41,219 bases of DNA from Marivirga lumbricoides (GTDB lineage Bacteria; Bacteroidota; Bacteroidia; Cytophagales; Cyclobacteriaceae): contig NZ_BMEC01000024.1 of NCBI RefSeq assembly GCF_014636295.1, positions 1 to 41,219 of the forward strand, read 5' to 3'. Shown here one piece after another: positions 18,399-26,848 of the stretch (the stretch's first letter is position 1; every line of letters starts with the position of its first letter). The notes beneath the pieces were generated by a model. The model saw only the letters and a list, made by a program, of their open reading frames with translations. It did not search any database and was not told the DNA's origin. A program made the position numbers and the translations under genes.

Positions 18399-18412
18399 GC
18401 AATCGTTTGCAA
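18399..18412. promoter_or_regulatory. LacI/CcpA-type operator upstream of susC
   Basis: GCAATCGTTTGCAA is identical, on the other strand, to 14 bp upstream of the GH16 gene (29031-29044). It fits the LacI-family/cre pattern TGnAAnCGnWWnCA around a central CG. It lies 47 bp before the susC start codon and 69 bp downstream of the candidate promoter, suiting a roadblock repressor. No LacI-family gene is in this window, so the regulator would act from elsewhere. Confidence 0.55.
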
Positions 18413-18480
18413 TTGAAGTCATAAACCTAGATTAACTAAATATGAACTCAAAAAAGCATCTTACACTTCGATTACACCAA

Positions 18481-18514
18481 CAAACTTAACTATTACTTCA
18501 TTACTACGTCAAAA
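18481..18514 (-). promoter_or_regulatory. Candidate Bacteroidota promoter of susC
   Basis: On the minus strand TTTTG (18510-18514) is followed after 21 bp by TAAGTTTG (18481-18488). This matches the Bacteroidota -33 TTTG and -7 TAnnTTTG elements at acceptable spacing. It would give a leader of about 120 nt containing the operator at 18399-18412. The opposite direction has only an isolated TATTTTTG at 18553-18560, without a clear -33 element, as a weak candidate for the regulator gene. Confidence 0.4.
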
Positions 18515-18645
18515 TTTATACTGATCTCTTAATCAGTTAATTATAAAATGCTTATTTTTGTGATATTAATAATTATATGGGGGCTAGAGATTGATTTAAA
18601 CCAATATAATCACTAGGTTAACATATTATTTAGAATATTCACTAT

Positions 18646-21582
18646 ATGAATAAAGTCTCTTTATTATCATTTTTTATAACAATTGTTTGCATTAGTAGCT
18701 CATTAGCTCAACAGCAGCGAAAATCTTTTGAAAGTGCTGACTTAAAAGGCCTGCCACAGGTAGTACATTATACCCGAACGGATTTCAACGCAGATCCACA
18801 ATTTTGGGCAGTTTGCGAAGACAATGATGGTGTATTGTATTTCGGAAACAATGATGGGGCTATAATATTTGATGGTGAGCAATGGCAAAAGGTCGCGTTA
18901 CCTAACAATTCATCAATCAGATGCCTTGTTTCTGATTCTGCAGGTAATGTTTATGCAGGTGGTTTTAGTGAGTTTGGGTTAATTAAAAGAAATGCAACGG
19001 GTAGGTATTACTATAAATCTTTACTGGACTCATTGAAATTTAGAGACGATAAGGTCGAAAATTTATGGCAGGTAAATGTGGTGAAAGAAAATATTATCTA
19101 TCGGAGTTTTTCAAAGCTTATCGTAATTAACGGAAATAAAATAGCAAAACTTCCTGCCAATAATAATTTCATACAATCCTTTCAAATAGGAGATCAGTAT
19201 TTTGTTCAGGATCAAAATCATGGTATTTTCAGGCTTGATCTCGAAAACATGAAGTTCATCCCCTTTTTTAGCGAAAAGCAACTTCAGGGACAATTTATTA
19301 TTTCTTTTTTACCTACTGATAATAAAAATAAGGTGTTTGGAGTATCTTCCTCAGGTAAAATCTTCAGCCTTGACTTACAAAAAAAAGAAGCTTTATTGCA
19401 TGAGGTTTTATTTGAACCTTCTGAAGTAAATAAAATTGTTTGTGCTATGGTAGCTAATGAAAACAGCTATTATTTAGGTACAATAAGTAGTGGCATTATT
19501 ACCTTAAGCAAAAATGGAACAATATTAGAAGATGAGAAGGCTTTTGAAGATCTTCAGGATCAAAGTGTTCTCAATTTATACGAAACAAAACAGGGTAACA
19601 TATGGGTATTATTAAATAATGGCCTGGACTGTATAACTTTTAACTCTCCTGTTACTACTATCTTTGAAGGGGCTTCTCTTTATGATGTTCATATTGAGGG
19701 AAAAGAAGCTTACCTGGCTACTAATCAAGGTATCTTCTATACATCGGCAATAGATAAGCAAAAGCCCATATTCGAGAAACTGAAAGGTCTGGAAGGTCAG
19801 GGATGGAGCTTGCAAAAAATAAAAGGTGATATTTTAATAGGTCATGATAAGGGTTTATACCAAATTAATAATAGAGAGAGTCATAAAATTGGAAATGTAA
19901 GTGGAATTTGGAAAGTGATTCCTGTCTCGCAATCTGATTCACTTTTTCTGGCGGCCAGCTATGGAGGACTATTTGTACTCAGCAAATCAAATGGAGAATG
20001 GCAAATGGAGAGAAAGATTGAAGGTTTTGATGAATCGACCAGGGATATTTTAGAAAGTGATACTCCGGGCTCCTTTTGGGTTTGCCATGGTTATAAAGGA
20101 GTGTTTAGAATAAGAATTGATGATGATTTTAAAAAAATCACCTCAGTAGAACATTTTACTACCCAAAATGGATTTGCTTTTCCTTACAGCATTAATGTTT
20201 TTGAGTGGAATGATCAGACGGTTTTTACGACTAACCAGGGCATTTATACATATGAGAAAGAAGAAAATAAGTTTATCCCTTTTGAGCCATTGAACCAAAT
20301 ATTAGATACAACTAAGAACACCCGAAAAATATTGCAACATCAGGATAAAACCTGGTTTGTATTGGATGATGAAGTCGGATACTTCACAACATCTGACAGA
20401 GAGGTAGAAACAGGTTACTTTCTACAATTTAAGGGAGCATTTAACAGAGGTATGGAATATATTCAGCCATTAGCCAAAGAAAAAGTGCTTTTAGGCACTA
20501 AAACAGGTCTGTATCTTTTTGACCTTAATTATACTAATCAAAATAAGAAGGCAAATACCTTAATTACGAGTGCAAAATATATTACAATGGATGAAGAAAG
20601 CTGGCTTCCATTAGATCCTGAACACCCAATAGAGTTACCCAATAGTACCTATTCCTTAAGGCTTGATTTTGCTGCACCAAAAATGCAAAACGATGCAGAT
20701 ATTCAGTATGCTTACAAATTAGATAATGTGGACAAAGATTGGTCGGCCTGGCAACTTGCCTCCTACAAGGAATATTCGCATCTACGTCCGGGAAAGTATG
20801 AATTTTTAGTTAAAAGCAGGAGTTTGCTTGGCAATAAAGGAGACTTAGCAAGCATTCATTTTGAAATCCTTCCTCTTTGGTATCAAACAAAATGGATGAA
20901 ATTGCTTTATTTTATTTTGGCAGTACTCATTATCGTACTAACTATTAAGCTTGTAAAACAAAAAATTACCAAAGAAAACCTTAAAGCAAGAAAAGAGCAG
21001 GAAAGGGCTACCAAATTGCTTGAACTGGAGTTAACCCAAATGAAACTACAGGCCGAAAAGGATAAAATTAATAAAGACAAATTACTCTTACAGGAGGATG
21101 TGATTTATAAAAGTAAAGAACTTGCTAATTACACCATGCTTCTGGTTAAGAAGAAGGATATTTTTGCTGAAATAAGAGAAGATATCATTGAGTTAAGAGG
21201 ACTGGTTCGAAATGATAGTTCACGTAAAATGATTCAGAAAATGTTCGGAAAGTTAAATCAGCATGTGATTGGGGAAGAATATCTTCATGTGTTTGAAACC
21301 AATTTCGAACAGGTTCATAAGGATTTTTTTAAAAATTTAAAGGATAAGTTTCCAGAATTGACTCAACGTGAATTGAGGCTGTGTGCATTTATAAAAATGA
21401 ATTTAACCAATAAGGAAATATCTCCCCTGCTTAATATATCCGTTCGAGGTGTGGAAACCGCGAGGTATAGAATAAGAAAAAAAATGAATTTGGAGCATGA
21501 AAGCAATTTCTCCGAATTCCTGGAATCAATAGTGGCTTCAGAAAGAACTAATGAGGATTTGCATCTAACCAAAGATGCATGA
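18646..21582 (+). CDS. Membrane-spanning propeller/Y_Y_Y/LuxR-HTH regulator
   Basis: The 978-residue protein combines a signal peptide (ISSSLAQ), a long periplasmic beta-propeller-like sensor (about 30-650), a triple-tyrosine (Y_Y_Y) domain (about 665-740; YAYKLDNVDKDWSAW), one membrane helix (about 750-770, LLYFILAVLIIVLTI), a cytoplasmic coiled coil, and a C-terminal LuxR-type helix-turn-helix (about 903-950; LTQRELRLCAFIKMNLTNK, then ISVRGVETARYRIRKKM). It is like the hybrid two-component regulators of glycan loci but has no kinase or receiver domain, resembling SusR-type one-component sensors. It is divergent from susC with a 293-bp shared upstream region, so it probably senses the breakdown products and activates the locus (inference). 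Confidence 0.85.
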   Translation: MNKVSLLSFFITIVCISSSLAQQQRKSFESADLKGLPQVVHYTRTDFNADPQFWAVCEDNDGVLYFGNNDGAIIFDGEQWQKVALPNNSSIRCLVSDSAGNVYAGGFSEFGLIKRNATGRYYYKSLLDSLKFRDDKVENLWQVNVVKENIIYRSFSKLIVINGNKIAKLPANNNFIQSFQIGDQYFVQDQNHGIFRLDLENMKFIPFFSEKQLQGQFIISFLPTDNKNKVFGVSSSGKIFSLDLQKKEALLHEVLFEPSEVNKIVCAMVANENSYYLGTISSGIITLSKNGTILEDEKAFEDLQDQSVLNLYETKQGNIWVLLNNGLDCITFNSPVTTIFEGASLYDVHIEGKEAYLATNQGIFYTSAIDKQKPIFEKLKGLEGQGWSLQKIKGDILIGHDKGLYQINNRESHKIGNVSGIWKVIPVSQSDSLFLAASYGGLFVLSKSNGEWQMERKIEGFDESTRDILESDTPGSFWVCHGYKGVFRIRIDDDFKKITSVEHFTTQNGFAFPYSINVFEWNDQTVFTTNQGIYTYEKEENKFIPFEPLNQILDTTKNTRKILQHQDKTWFVLDDEVGYFTTSDREVETGYFLQFKGAFNRGMEYIQPLAKEKVLLGTKTGLYLFDLNYTNQNKKANTLITSAKYITMDEESWLPLDPEHPIELPNSTYSLRLDFAAPKMQNDADIQYAYKLDNVDKDWSAWQLASYKEYSHLRPGKYEFLVKSRSLLGNKGDLASIHFEILPLWYQTKWMKLLYFILAVLIIVLTIKLVKQKITKENLKARKEQERATKLLELELTQMKLQAEKDKINKDKLLLQEDVIYKSKELANYTMLLVKKKDIFAEIREDIIELRGLVRNDSSRKMIQKMFGKLNQHVIGEEYLHVFETNFEQVHKDFFKNLKDKFPELTQRELRLCAFIKMNLTNKEISPLLNISVRGVETARYRIRKKMNLEHESNFSEFLESIVASERTNEDLHLTKDA

Positions 21583-21631
21583 AGAATTCAATATAAGTTA
21601 ACAGATAGTGCTTTATTTCGTATGATTTATA

Positions 21632-22129
21632 ATGAGCAGAGCATTTGTTAAAGAAGAAGATCAGGAGGAAGCTCCATTTATACCACCCAGAGCACCTTTA
21701 CCCGCTGGAGTTACAAATTATGTAACCGCGAAAGGAATGGCAGATTTATATGAAGAAAAAGAGGAGCTTGAAAAGTTGAGAGAAAGGGCATCAACAATTG
21801 ATAATACTAATGAAAAAAGAAGAACAATTACAGAAATAAACGGACGTTTAAGTCTGTTAGAGGAGCGTATTAATTCCGCCAGAATGATTGATATTGATGA
21901 GCAGCCCAGGAATGAAGTGCGATTTGGAGCGAAAGTTGAGCTCACCAATGATGGAAATAGTCAGGAGTTTCAACTTGTTGGAGTGGACGAAGCAGATGTT
22001 AATAAAACAAAAATAGCATTTACCGCCCCCATTGCCAGGGCCATCACCGGCAAAAAGATCAATGAGGTTGTGGAACTCAAATTAGGAAATAAGCTGAGAC
22101 AGCTAAAAATTTTAGGCATTTCGTATTAA
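21632..22129 (+). CDS. GreA/GreB-family transcript elongation factor-like protein
   Basis: The 165-residue protein has an N-terminal tail rich in prolines (PFIPPRAPLPAGVTNYVT), a coiled coil (about 40-90) and a C-terminal FKBP-like Gre domain (RFGAKVELTNDGNSQEFQLV, then APIARAITGKKINEVVEL). Gre factors bind the RNA polymerase secondary channel and rescue backtracked complexes. The coil tip here reads ASTIDNTNEKRRT and lacks the usual GDLxEN acidic pattern, so catalytic stimulation of RNA cleavage is uncertain. It follows the regulator by 49 bp in the same direction; whether it is part of that transcript is not clear. Confidence 0.8.
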   Translation: MSRAFVKEEDQEEAPFIPPRAPLPAGVTNYVTAKGMADLYEEKEELEKLRERASTIDNTNEKRRTITEINGRLSLLEERINSARMIDIDEQPRNEVRFGAKVELTNDGNSQEFQLVGVDEADVNKTKIAFTAPIARAITGKKINEVVELKLGNKLRQLKILGISY

Positions 22130-22381
22130 AAACACTCTCTATTCTTGATGAATAAGCACATTGTATAATTTTAATTTTTTAGAAATAAACAGTGTGCCAA
22201 TATTTCCAAAAATTAATAGAAAATGATTATTCCTCTAACACTAAAAATATTGAATATTTTTATAATTTTATGGATAGTTTAAGTATTAAATATTGTAGTA
22301 ATATGCAGCTCAACCATTGCTTTTTATTATATTTGATAGGTAGTACTAACAAACATAAATAATTGCAATTCAGTACGTTCA

Positions 22382-24628
22382 ATGAAGCTTATACTAATCA
22401 CATTATTTTGTTTCTTTTCCTTAATCGGCTTCAGCCAACCTACACTCGATAGCTTAAAAAATCAATTAAAGAAAAAAACGCTTCCTGATTCGGTAAAAAT
22501 TAAATTAAACCTTGATATCTCTTTTTATTATAGAAATTTCAACCTTGATTCCATGCGGTTTTATGCGAACAAAGCAAGGTTACTTGGGAAAGAAATATTT
22601 GACAAAAATGGTGAGTTACAAGGTACACGTAATATTGCACTATCTTATGTAAATGAAGGGAAATACGATACATCCATCTATATTCTCAATACTGTTATTA
22701 AAGAGGCTAAATCTGAAGGTGAATCAGCTTTAAGTAATCTCGCTGATGCTTATAATAGCCTGGGTAAAGCATATTTCTCTCTGGCACTCTACGATAGTGC
22801 GGTTTTGGCTTTTCAGCAAACTTCCGAGATTTTTAAAAAGCTTAACAGGCCTGTTGATGTGGCTGGCTCTCTTATTAATTTAGGTTCCATTCTAGAGGAT
22901 AAAGGAGAAACTGTTAGAGCATTAGATTACTTCAAAGAAGCTTTATTGGTCTTTGAAGCACAGAAGCATGGCTATGGAATTGCCACAGCTTCATTTAATA
23001 TGGCTAATATATTCACAGACCAGGGAGATTATGATAAAGCGATGCTTTACTATAAAAAAGTAGCTGAGTATGATAGCACAACAGGGCATTCGAGAGACTT
23101 TGGAGGATCCTTATCTAGTATTGCAAATTTGTTACTCAATGAGGGAGATACTCTTAATGCTTTAAAAACCTTTAAGCGTGCCATCCATATTTTAGATTCT
23201 GTCAACGCTTCCTGTGAAATGATTTTACCCATCAATAATTTAGGTGATTTATACTTATCCCTCAACCGGATGGATTCCTCCCTTATATTATTAAATAAAG
23301 CGTTAGCTATTGCTATGGAATGCGAAATGCCTAAGCAAATTGTAGCCATTCGGTTCGATCTTGGTAAATATTTTCTTAAGACGAATGAACTTGCCAAAGC
23401 AGAGGAAAATCTATTGGAGGCTTACAAGACATCCACTGATCTAACACTAAAAAACGAAATGGCAAATTCCGCTGATAAATTATACATTTTATACAAAAGA
23501 AAGGGACAAACGGAAAAAGCTTTAGAGTATATTGAAATAGCAAGAACTTTAGATAATGAGCTGTTTAATCAGGAAAACACACGTAAAATTGCTCAACTTG
23601 AAGCAGAGTATCAACTTGAAAAAGAGAGGGAGACTTTTAGATATGAGCAGGAAAAACGAAATCTTGCCTATCAGGAAAGTTTGTCATCGGAACGAAAAAT
23701 AATTTATCAGTTCATAGGCGGAACGGTATTACTTACTATTTTACTCTTGCTTATTTTAAGGTTTTACTTTCAAAAAAAGAAAATCAATAACGAGTTGCAG
23801 AAAACACTCAAGGCAGTAAATGAACATAATAATCAGATTCAGGAGCAAAATGAGGAAATAAGCTGGCAGGCAGAATTGCTTTCCCAAAAATCTAAAGAAC
23901 TGGAAAAGCAAAGTATGGAATTGACGGTTTCCAACAATGCCTTAGCCCAATTGAATGAGGAAAAAAACACTATTATAGGTATTGTAGCTCATGATCTTAA
24001 AAGCCCGCTCAATCAAATAAAGGGACTACTATCCCTTATTAAAATGGAAATAAATAACAAAGAAGCGATACCTGATTACCTGGATAAAATGGAGCAATCA
24101 GCTAATCGATCTATAAACATGATAGATCGAATTCTGGACATCAATGCTTTAGAGCATAATACGGTAAACATAAAAACAGAGCAGATTGAGCTTTCCACAT
24201 TAATCCAGGAGGTATTGGATGATTATACAGTAAGTACACACAATAAAGAAATTGAGCTTTTATTTGAGCATAAGGAAAAATTTGAAATCTTCTCTGATTC
24301 ATTACTGCTTAGAGAGATTATAGACAATATTATTTCTAATAGTATTAAATTTTCTCCAAAACAAAGTCGCATAACAGTGGAGCTAAAAGATCTACCTAAT
24401 TCTTACTGTATTGCAGTTACAGATCAAGGCCCCGGCATCAGCAAAGAAGACCAGCTAAAGATGTTTAACAAATATCAGCAGGTGAGTGCAAATCCAACGG
24501 GCAATGAAAAATCTACAGGTTTAGGATTGGCAATTGTTAAGCGCTATGCAAATATTTTGAACTATCAGATTAAGTGTATTAGTGATGGAAAAAACGGAAC
24601 CTGTTTTATAATAGAAATACCCAAGTAG
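22382..24628 (+). CDS. TPR sensor histidine kinase
   Basis: The 748-residue kinase has a signal peptide (residues 1-20), a periplasmic tetratricopeptide array (about 40-395), a coiled coil, one membrane helix (about 440-463), a second coiled coil (about 470-525) and a HisKA/HATPase core. H537 in IGIVAHDLKSPLNQ is the expected phospho-acceptor. The ATP-binding motifs are IIDNIISNSIKF (N box), DQGPGIS (G1) and STGLGLAIVKRY (G2). No receiver domain or response regulator is adjacent, so it is an orphan kinase. A TATATTTG -7-like element lies at 22328-22335, but I see no well-placed -33 partner. Confidence 0.9.
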   Translation: MKLILITLFCFFSLIGFSQPTLDSLKNQLKKKTLPDSVKIKLNLDISFYYRNFNLDSMRFYANKARLLGKEIFDKNGELQGTRNIALSYVNEGKYDTSIYILNTVIKEAKSEGESALSNLADAYNSLGKAYFSLALYDSAVLAFQQTSEIFKKLNRPVDVAGSLINLGSILEDKGETVRALDYFKEALLVFEAQKHGYGIATASFNMANIFTDQGDYDKAMLYYKKVAEYDSTTGHSRDFGGSLSSIANLLLNEGDTLNALKTFKRAIHILDSVNASCEMILPINNLGDLYLSLNRMDSSLILLNKALAIAMECEMPKQIVAIRFDLGKYFLKTNELAKAEENLLEAYKTSTDLTLKNEMANSADKLYILYKRKGQTEKALEYIEIARTLDNELFNQENTRKIAQLEAEYQLEKERETFRYEQEKRNLAYQESLSSERKIIYQFIGGTVLLTILLLLILRFYFQKKKINNELQKTLKAVNEHNNQIQEQNEEISWQAELLSQKSKELEKQSMELTVSNNALAQLNEEKNTIIGIVAHDLKSPLNQIKGLLSLIKMEINNKEAIPDYLDKMEQSANRSINMIDRILDINALEHNTVNIKTEQIELSTLIQEVLDDYTVSTHNKEIELLFEHKEKFEIFSDSLLLREIIDNIISNSIKFSPKQSRITVELKDLPNSYCIAVTDQGPGISKEDQLKMFNKYQQVSANPTGNEKSTGLGLAIVKRYANILNYQIKCISDGKNGTCFIIEIPK

Positions 24629-25378
24629 GTTAATGCTTCAACTATTTTTGTTGTACTCCCTGAGTTTTAGTCTAAAACCTGACCAGAATACATTTTTACT
24701 ACAATTCCAGTTTTATAAAAAGAGGCGCTTAAAATATCTGTTCACTTGCTAAGTTACTTTTATGACACCTGAATGAGGGGATGTCCAGAACTGCAACCCA
24801 TTAGGATTGATCCATTTGAAAGAAAGGAAAGAACTTCCATACAAATATTTAAGCTCTGTAACTTTCAGAGACCTCTCCTATTACACCAGTAAACAATATA
24901 AATGCCACTAATTAAACACCCCCCCGCTTAAAGTCTAAATGTTTCTTATCTATTCTGGTAAACTCAACTTTGAAAGGCCACATTATAGCTGCTATATGGA
25001 GACGCCAAATGAAATTAACAAACAGCGATCAATTGAAATTAACCTATAAAAAGAAAATAACATCTTGAATATTCACGATGTTATTTATTTGTTTGATTAT
25101 TGTAAAAAACTATAACACTATTTTAGGACTTCACAACTCTTTGAAATGATAGGGTTTTGGCTGATGACATGCAAGTTAAAGCACTTTTATACGTTAAAAT
25201 TTAGCTTTTCACTTTAAAAAGTTAATTTTGTTCTAAAACAAATTAACTTGTTTGATTCACAACAATTTAATGTGACACTTTAAATCATATCGGTATCAAT
25301 CCTGTGCTTTTAATAGCCTGTTTTAAACGAATTGAAATTATATACAACAAAACATAGCTTTAGCTGTTATTTATATAA
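24629..25378. other. Gene-free stretch with two hairpins
   Basis: The 750 bp between the TPR kinase and the zinc peptidase gene show no coding frame I can support. AAATAACATC (25055-25064) pairs with GATGTTATTT (25077-25086), 10 bp, and is followed by a T-rich run, a possible terminator though far from the kinase gene. A second, longer palindrome at 25219-25249 is listed separately. A run of eight C's occurs near 24920. Confidence 0.5.
25219..25249. promoter_or_regulatory. Long AT-rich palindrome upstream of zinc peptidase gene
   Basis: AAGTTAATTTTGTT (25219-25232) faces AACAAATTAACTT (25237-25249); all pair except one bulged T. It lies 130 bp before the peptidase start codon. It could be an operator for a dimeric repressor or an RNA hairpin; there is no further evidence for either. 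Confidence 0.3.
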
Positions 25379-26068
25379 ATGAGTCGATTGAAAAAAATTA
25401 AAATAGCGCTTTTTTTCTCTCCATTGTTTGCAATTACACTTACCATTGCTTTTTTCGTATTCAACCCGGCTGACCAACAGATACAAACAAATAATTCCAT
25501 GAATGTAATTTTTAAAGGTGTTGAAGATCAAAGAATTAAGGATAGCTTTTTAAAAGTAATGAAGGAATATGAATCTCTTCATGATTATCAGATCACGCTG
25601 ACTCAAAGCCGAATAAAAGCTTCAACAATGCAGGCACAGCCTATCATTAACCTCAAAAGTATTTTTACCGGAATAAAAAAATACGAAATTAAATTAGGAG
25701 TGTATGTACGCGACAGTGAAACCATAACAGTAGCTGATCTTCCTGAAGATGTTTTGACTGGCTGGTTTGCACATGAATTAGGGCATTTAGTAGATTATGA
25801 AGCATTTTCCAACATAAAAATGGTACTTTATGGTTTAAAATATCTGATTTCCGAAAAATTTAAAATAAAAGTAGAGCATGCCGCTGATTACATTGCTATT
25901 GAGAATGGTTTCCGTGATGAGATAATAGCTACCAAGAATTTCATTCTAAATCATGAAACACTGGAAGAAGCCTATAAAGAACAAATTAGAAAATATTACC
26001 TTTCGGTAGATGATGTAATTATGTGTAGTAAGAAGGAACCTCTTATGAAACCAAAAGTGGGAACCTAA
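25379..26068 (+). CDS. Membrane-anchored zinc metallopeptidase
   Basis: The 229-residue protein has one N-terminal membrane helix (about 11-29) and an extracytoplasmic domain. The zinc motif is H132-E-L-G-H136 in GWFAHELGHLVDYE, followed by E166-H-A-A-D170, an ExxAD-type third-ligand motif as in gluzincins of the M48 type. It is much smaller than typical M48 enzymes and I do not recognise a named family. Unlike the M48-like protein at 2.9-4.2 kb, all catalytic positions are present. It is convergent with the next lipoprotein gene, with only 17 bp between the stops. The substrate is unknown. Confidence 0.7.
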   Translation: MSRLKKIKIALFFSPLFAITLTIAFFVFNPADQQIQTNNSMNVIFKGVEDQRIKDSFLKVMKEYESLHDYQITLTQSRIKASTMQAQPIINLKSIFTGIKKYEIKLGVYVRDSETITVADLPEDVLTGWFAHELGHLVDYEAFSNIKMVLYGLKYLISEKFKIKVEHAADYIAIENGFRDEIIATKNFILNHETLEEAYKEQIRKYYLSVDDVIMCSKKEPLMKPKVGT

Positions 26069-26085
26069 ACTTGCTCCTAAAAAAA

Positions 26086-26763
26086 TCAATAGAAATACCT
26101 CTTAAAAATTTTATCCATTTGTTTATTGATCACTTTAGGTTCAATAGGAGAAGCATCATCTAAAAAGCTTTTCCTGTAGAAAGCAATTTCATTGTTGTAA
26201 GAATCAAGAATGATTACATATAGGTTTGAGCGGGATTTTATGGGAACAGGGTTATAAATCCCCATAGTTAAAATGCCAATTCCTATACTTTTAAAAACCT
26301 GTCCGGTGTAATTTCCTTTTCTTCGGGCAAAGCCATTTGCCAAAACTACCAGGGAAAATCGCGTATTATTATCTTCCATTATACTATTAAGTACAGGAGG
26401 TATAGTTACTCCCTTTGTATTACCCTGAAATTCTATTTGATCTACTAAATTAACAATGGCATTTTCTGCATTGTATTCATCATCAGAAAAAGGATATTTA
26501 ATAGAATCAGAAATATGGTAAAGGGCAGCTTTATCTTTCAGCACATAGGTGATAAGCTTACTGGACTGATCGCTTAACTCCTCATTTAAGTCTCCTCTAT
26601 TGCCCTTCTCAATATAACTTATAAAGCTGACCGGCTTGAAATAATGTAAATTTTCTATCTCTGTAGAAGGAGTTCGTGATGTAGATAATGTACTTGTAGT
26701 GCAACCAAAAAAAACCACCAGGGGCAGTATACCAATCACGAATTTAAAGTAAGCATTTTTCAT
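26086..26763 (-). CDS. Lipoprotein of unknown function
   Basis: The 225-residue protein starts with a signal peptide ending at lipobox C21 (LPLVVFFGC), followed by a Ser/Thr-rich linker. The mature part contains LITYVLKDKAAL, then FSLVVLANGFARRKGNYTGQ and SNLYVIILDSYNNEIAFYRK, a mixed alpha/beta pattern in which one strand describes a stored or displayed value. I do not recognise the family. It lies 85 bp downstream of the alpha/beta hydrolase gene on the same strand and may be co-transcribed with it. Confidence 0.6.
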   Translation of the reverse strand: MKNAYFKFVIGILPLVVFFGCTTSTLSTSRTPSTEIENLHYFKPVSFISYIEKGNRGDLNEELSDQSSKLITYVLKDKAALYHISDSIKYPFSDDEYNAENAIVNLVDQIEFQGNTKGVTIPPVLNSIMEDNNTRFSLVVLANGFARRKGNYTGQVFKSIGIGILTMGIYNPVPIKSRSNLYVIILDSYNNEIAFYRKSFLDDASPIEPKVINKQMDKIFKRYFY

Positions 26764-26848
26764 GTAAGCCGATCAAAATAAGAAACCAAAAGTAGAGAAT
26801 AATTACAATAAAATTAATGATGATAAGCTCAATTATTTTAGTAGGTTC

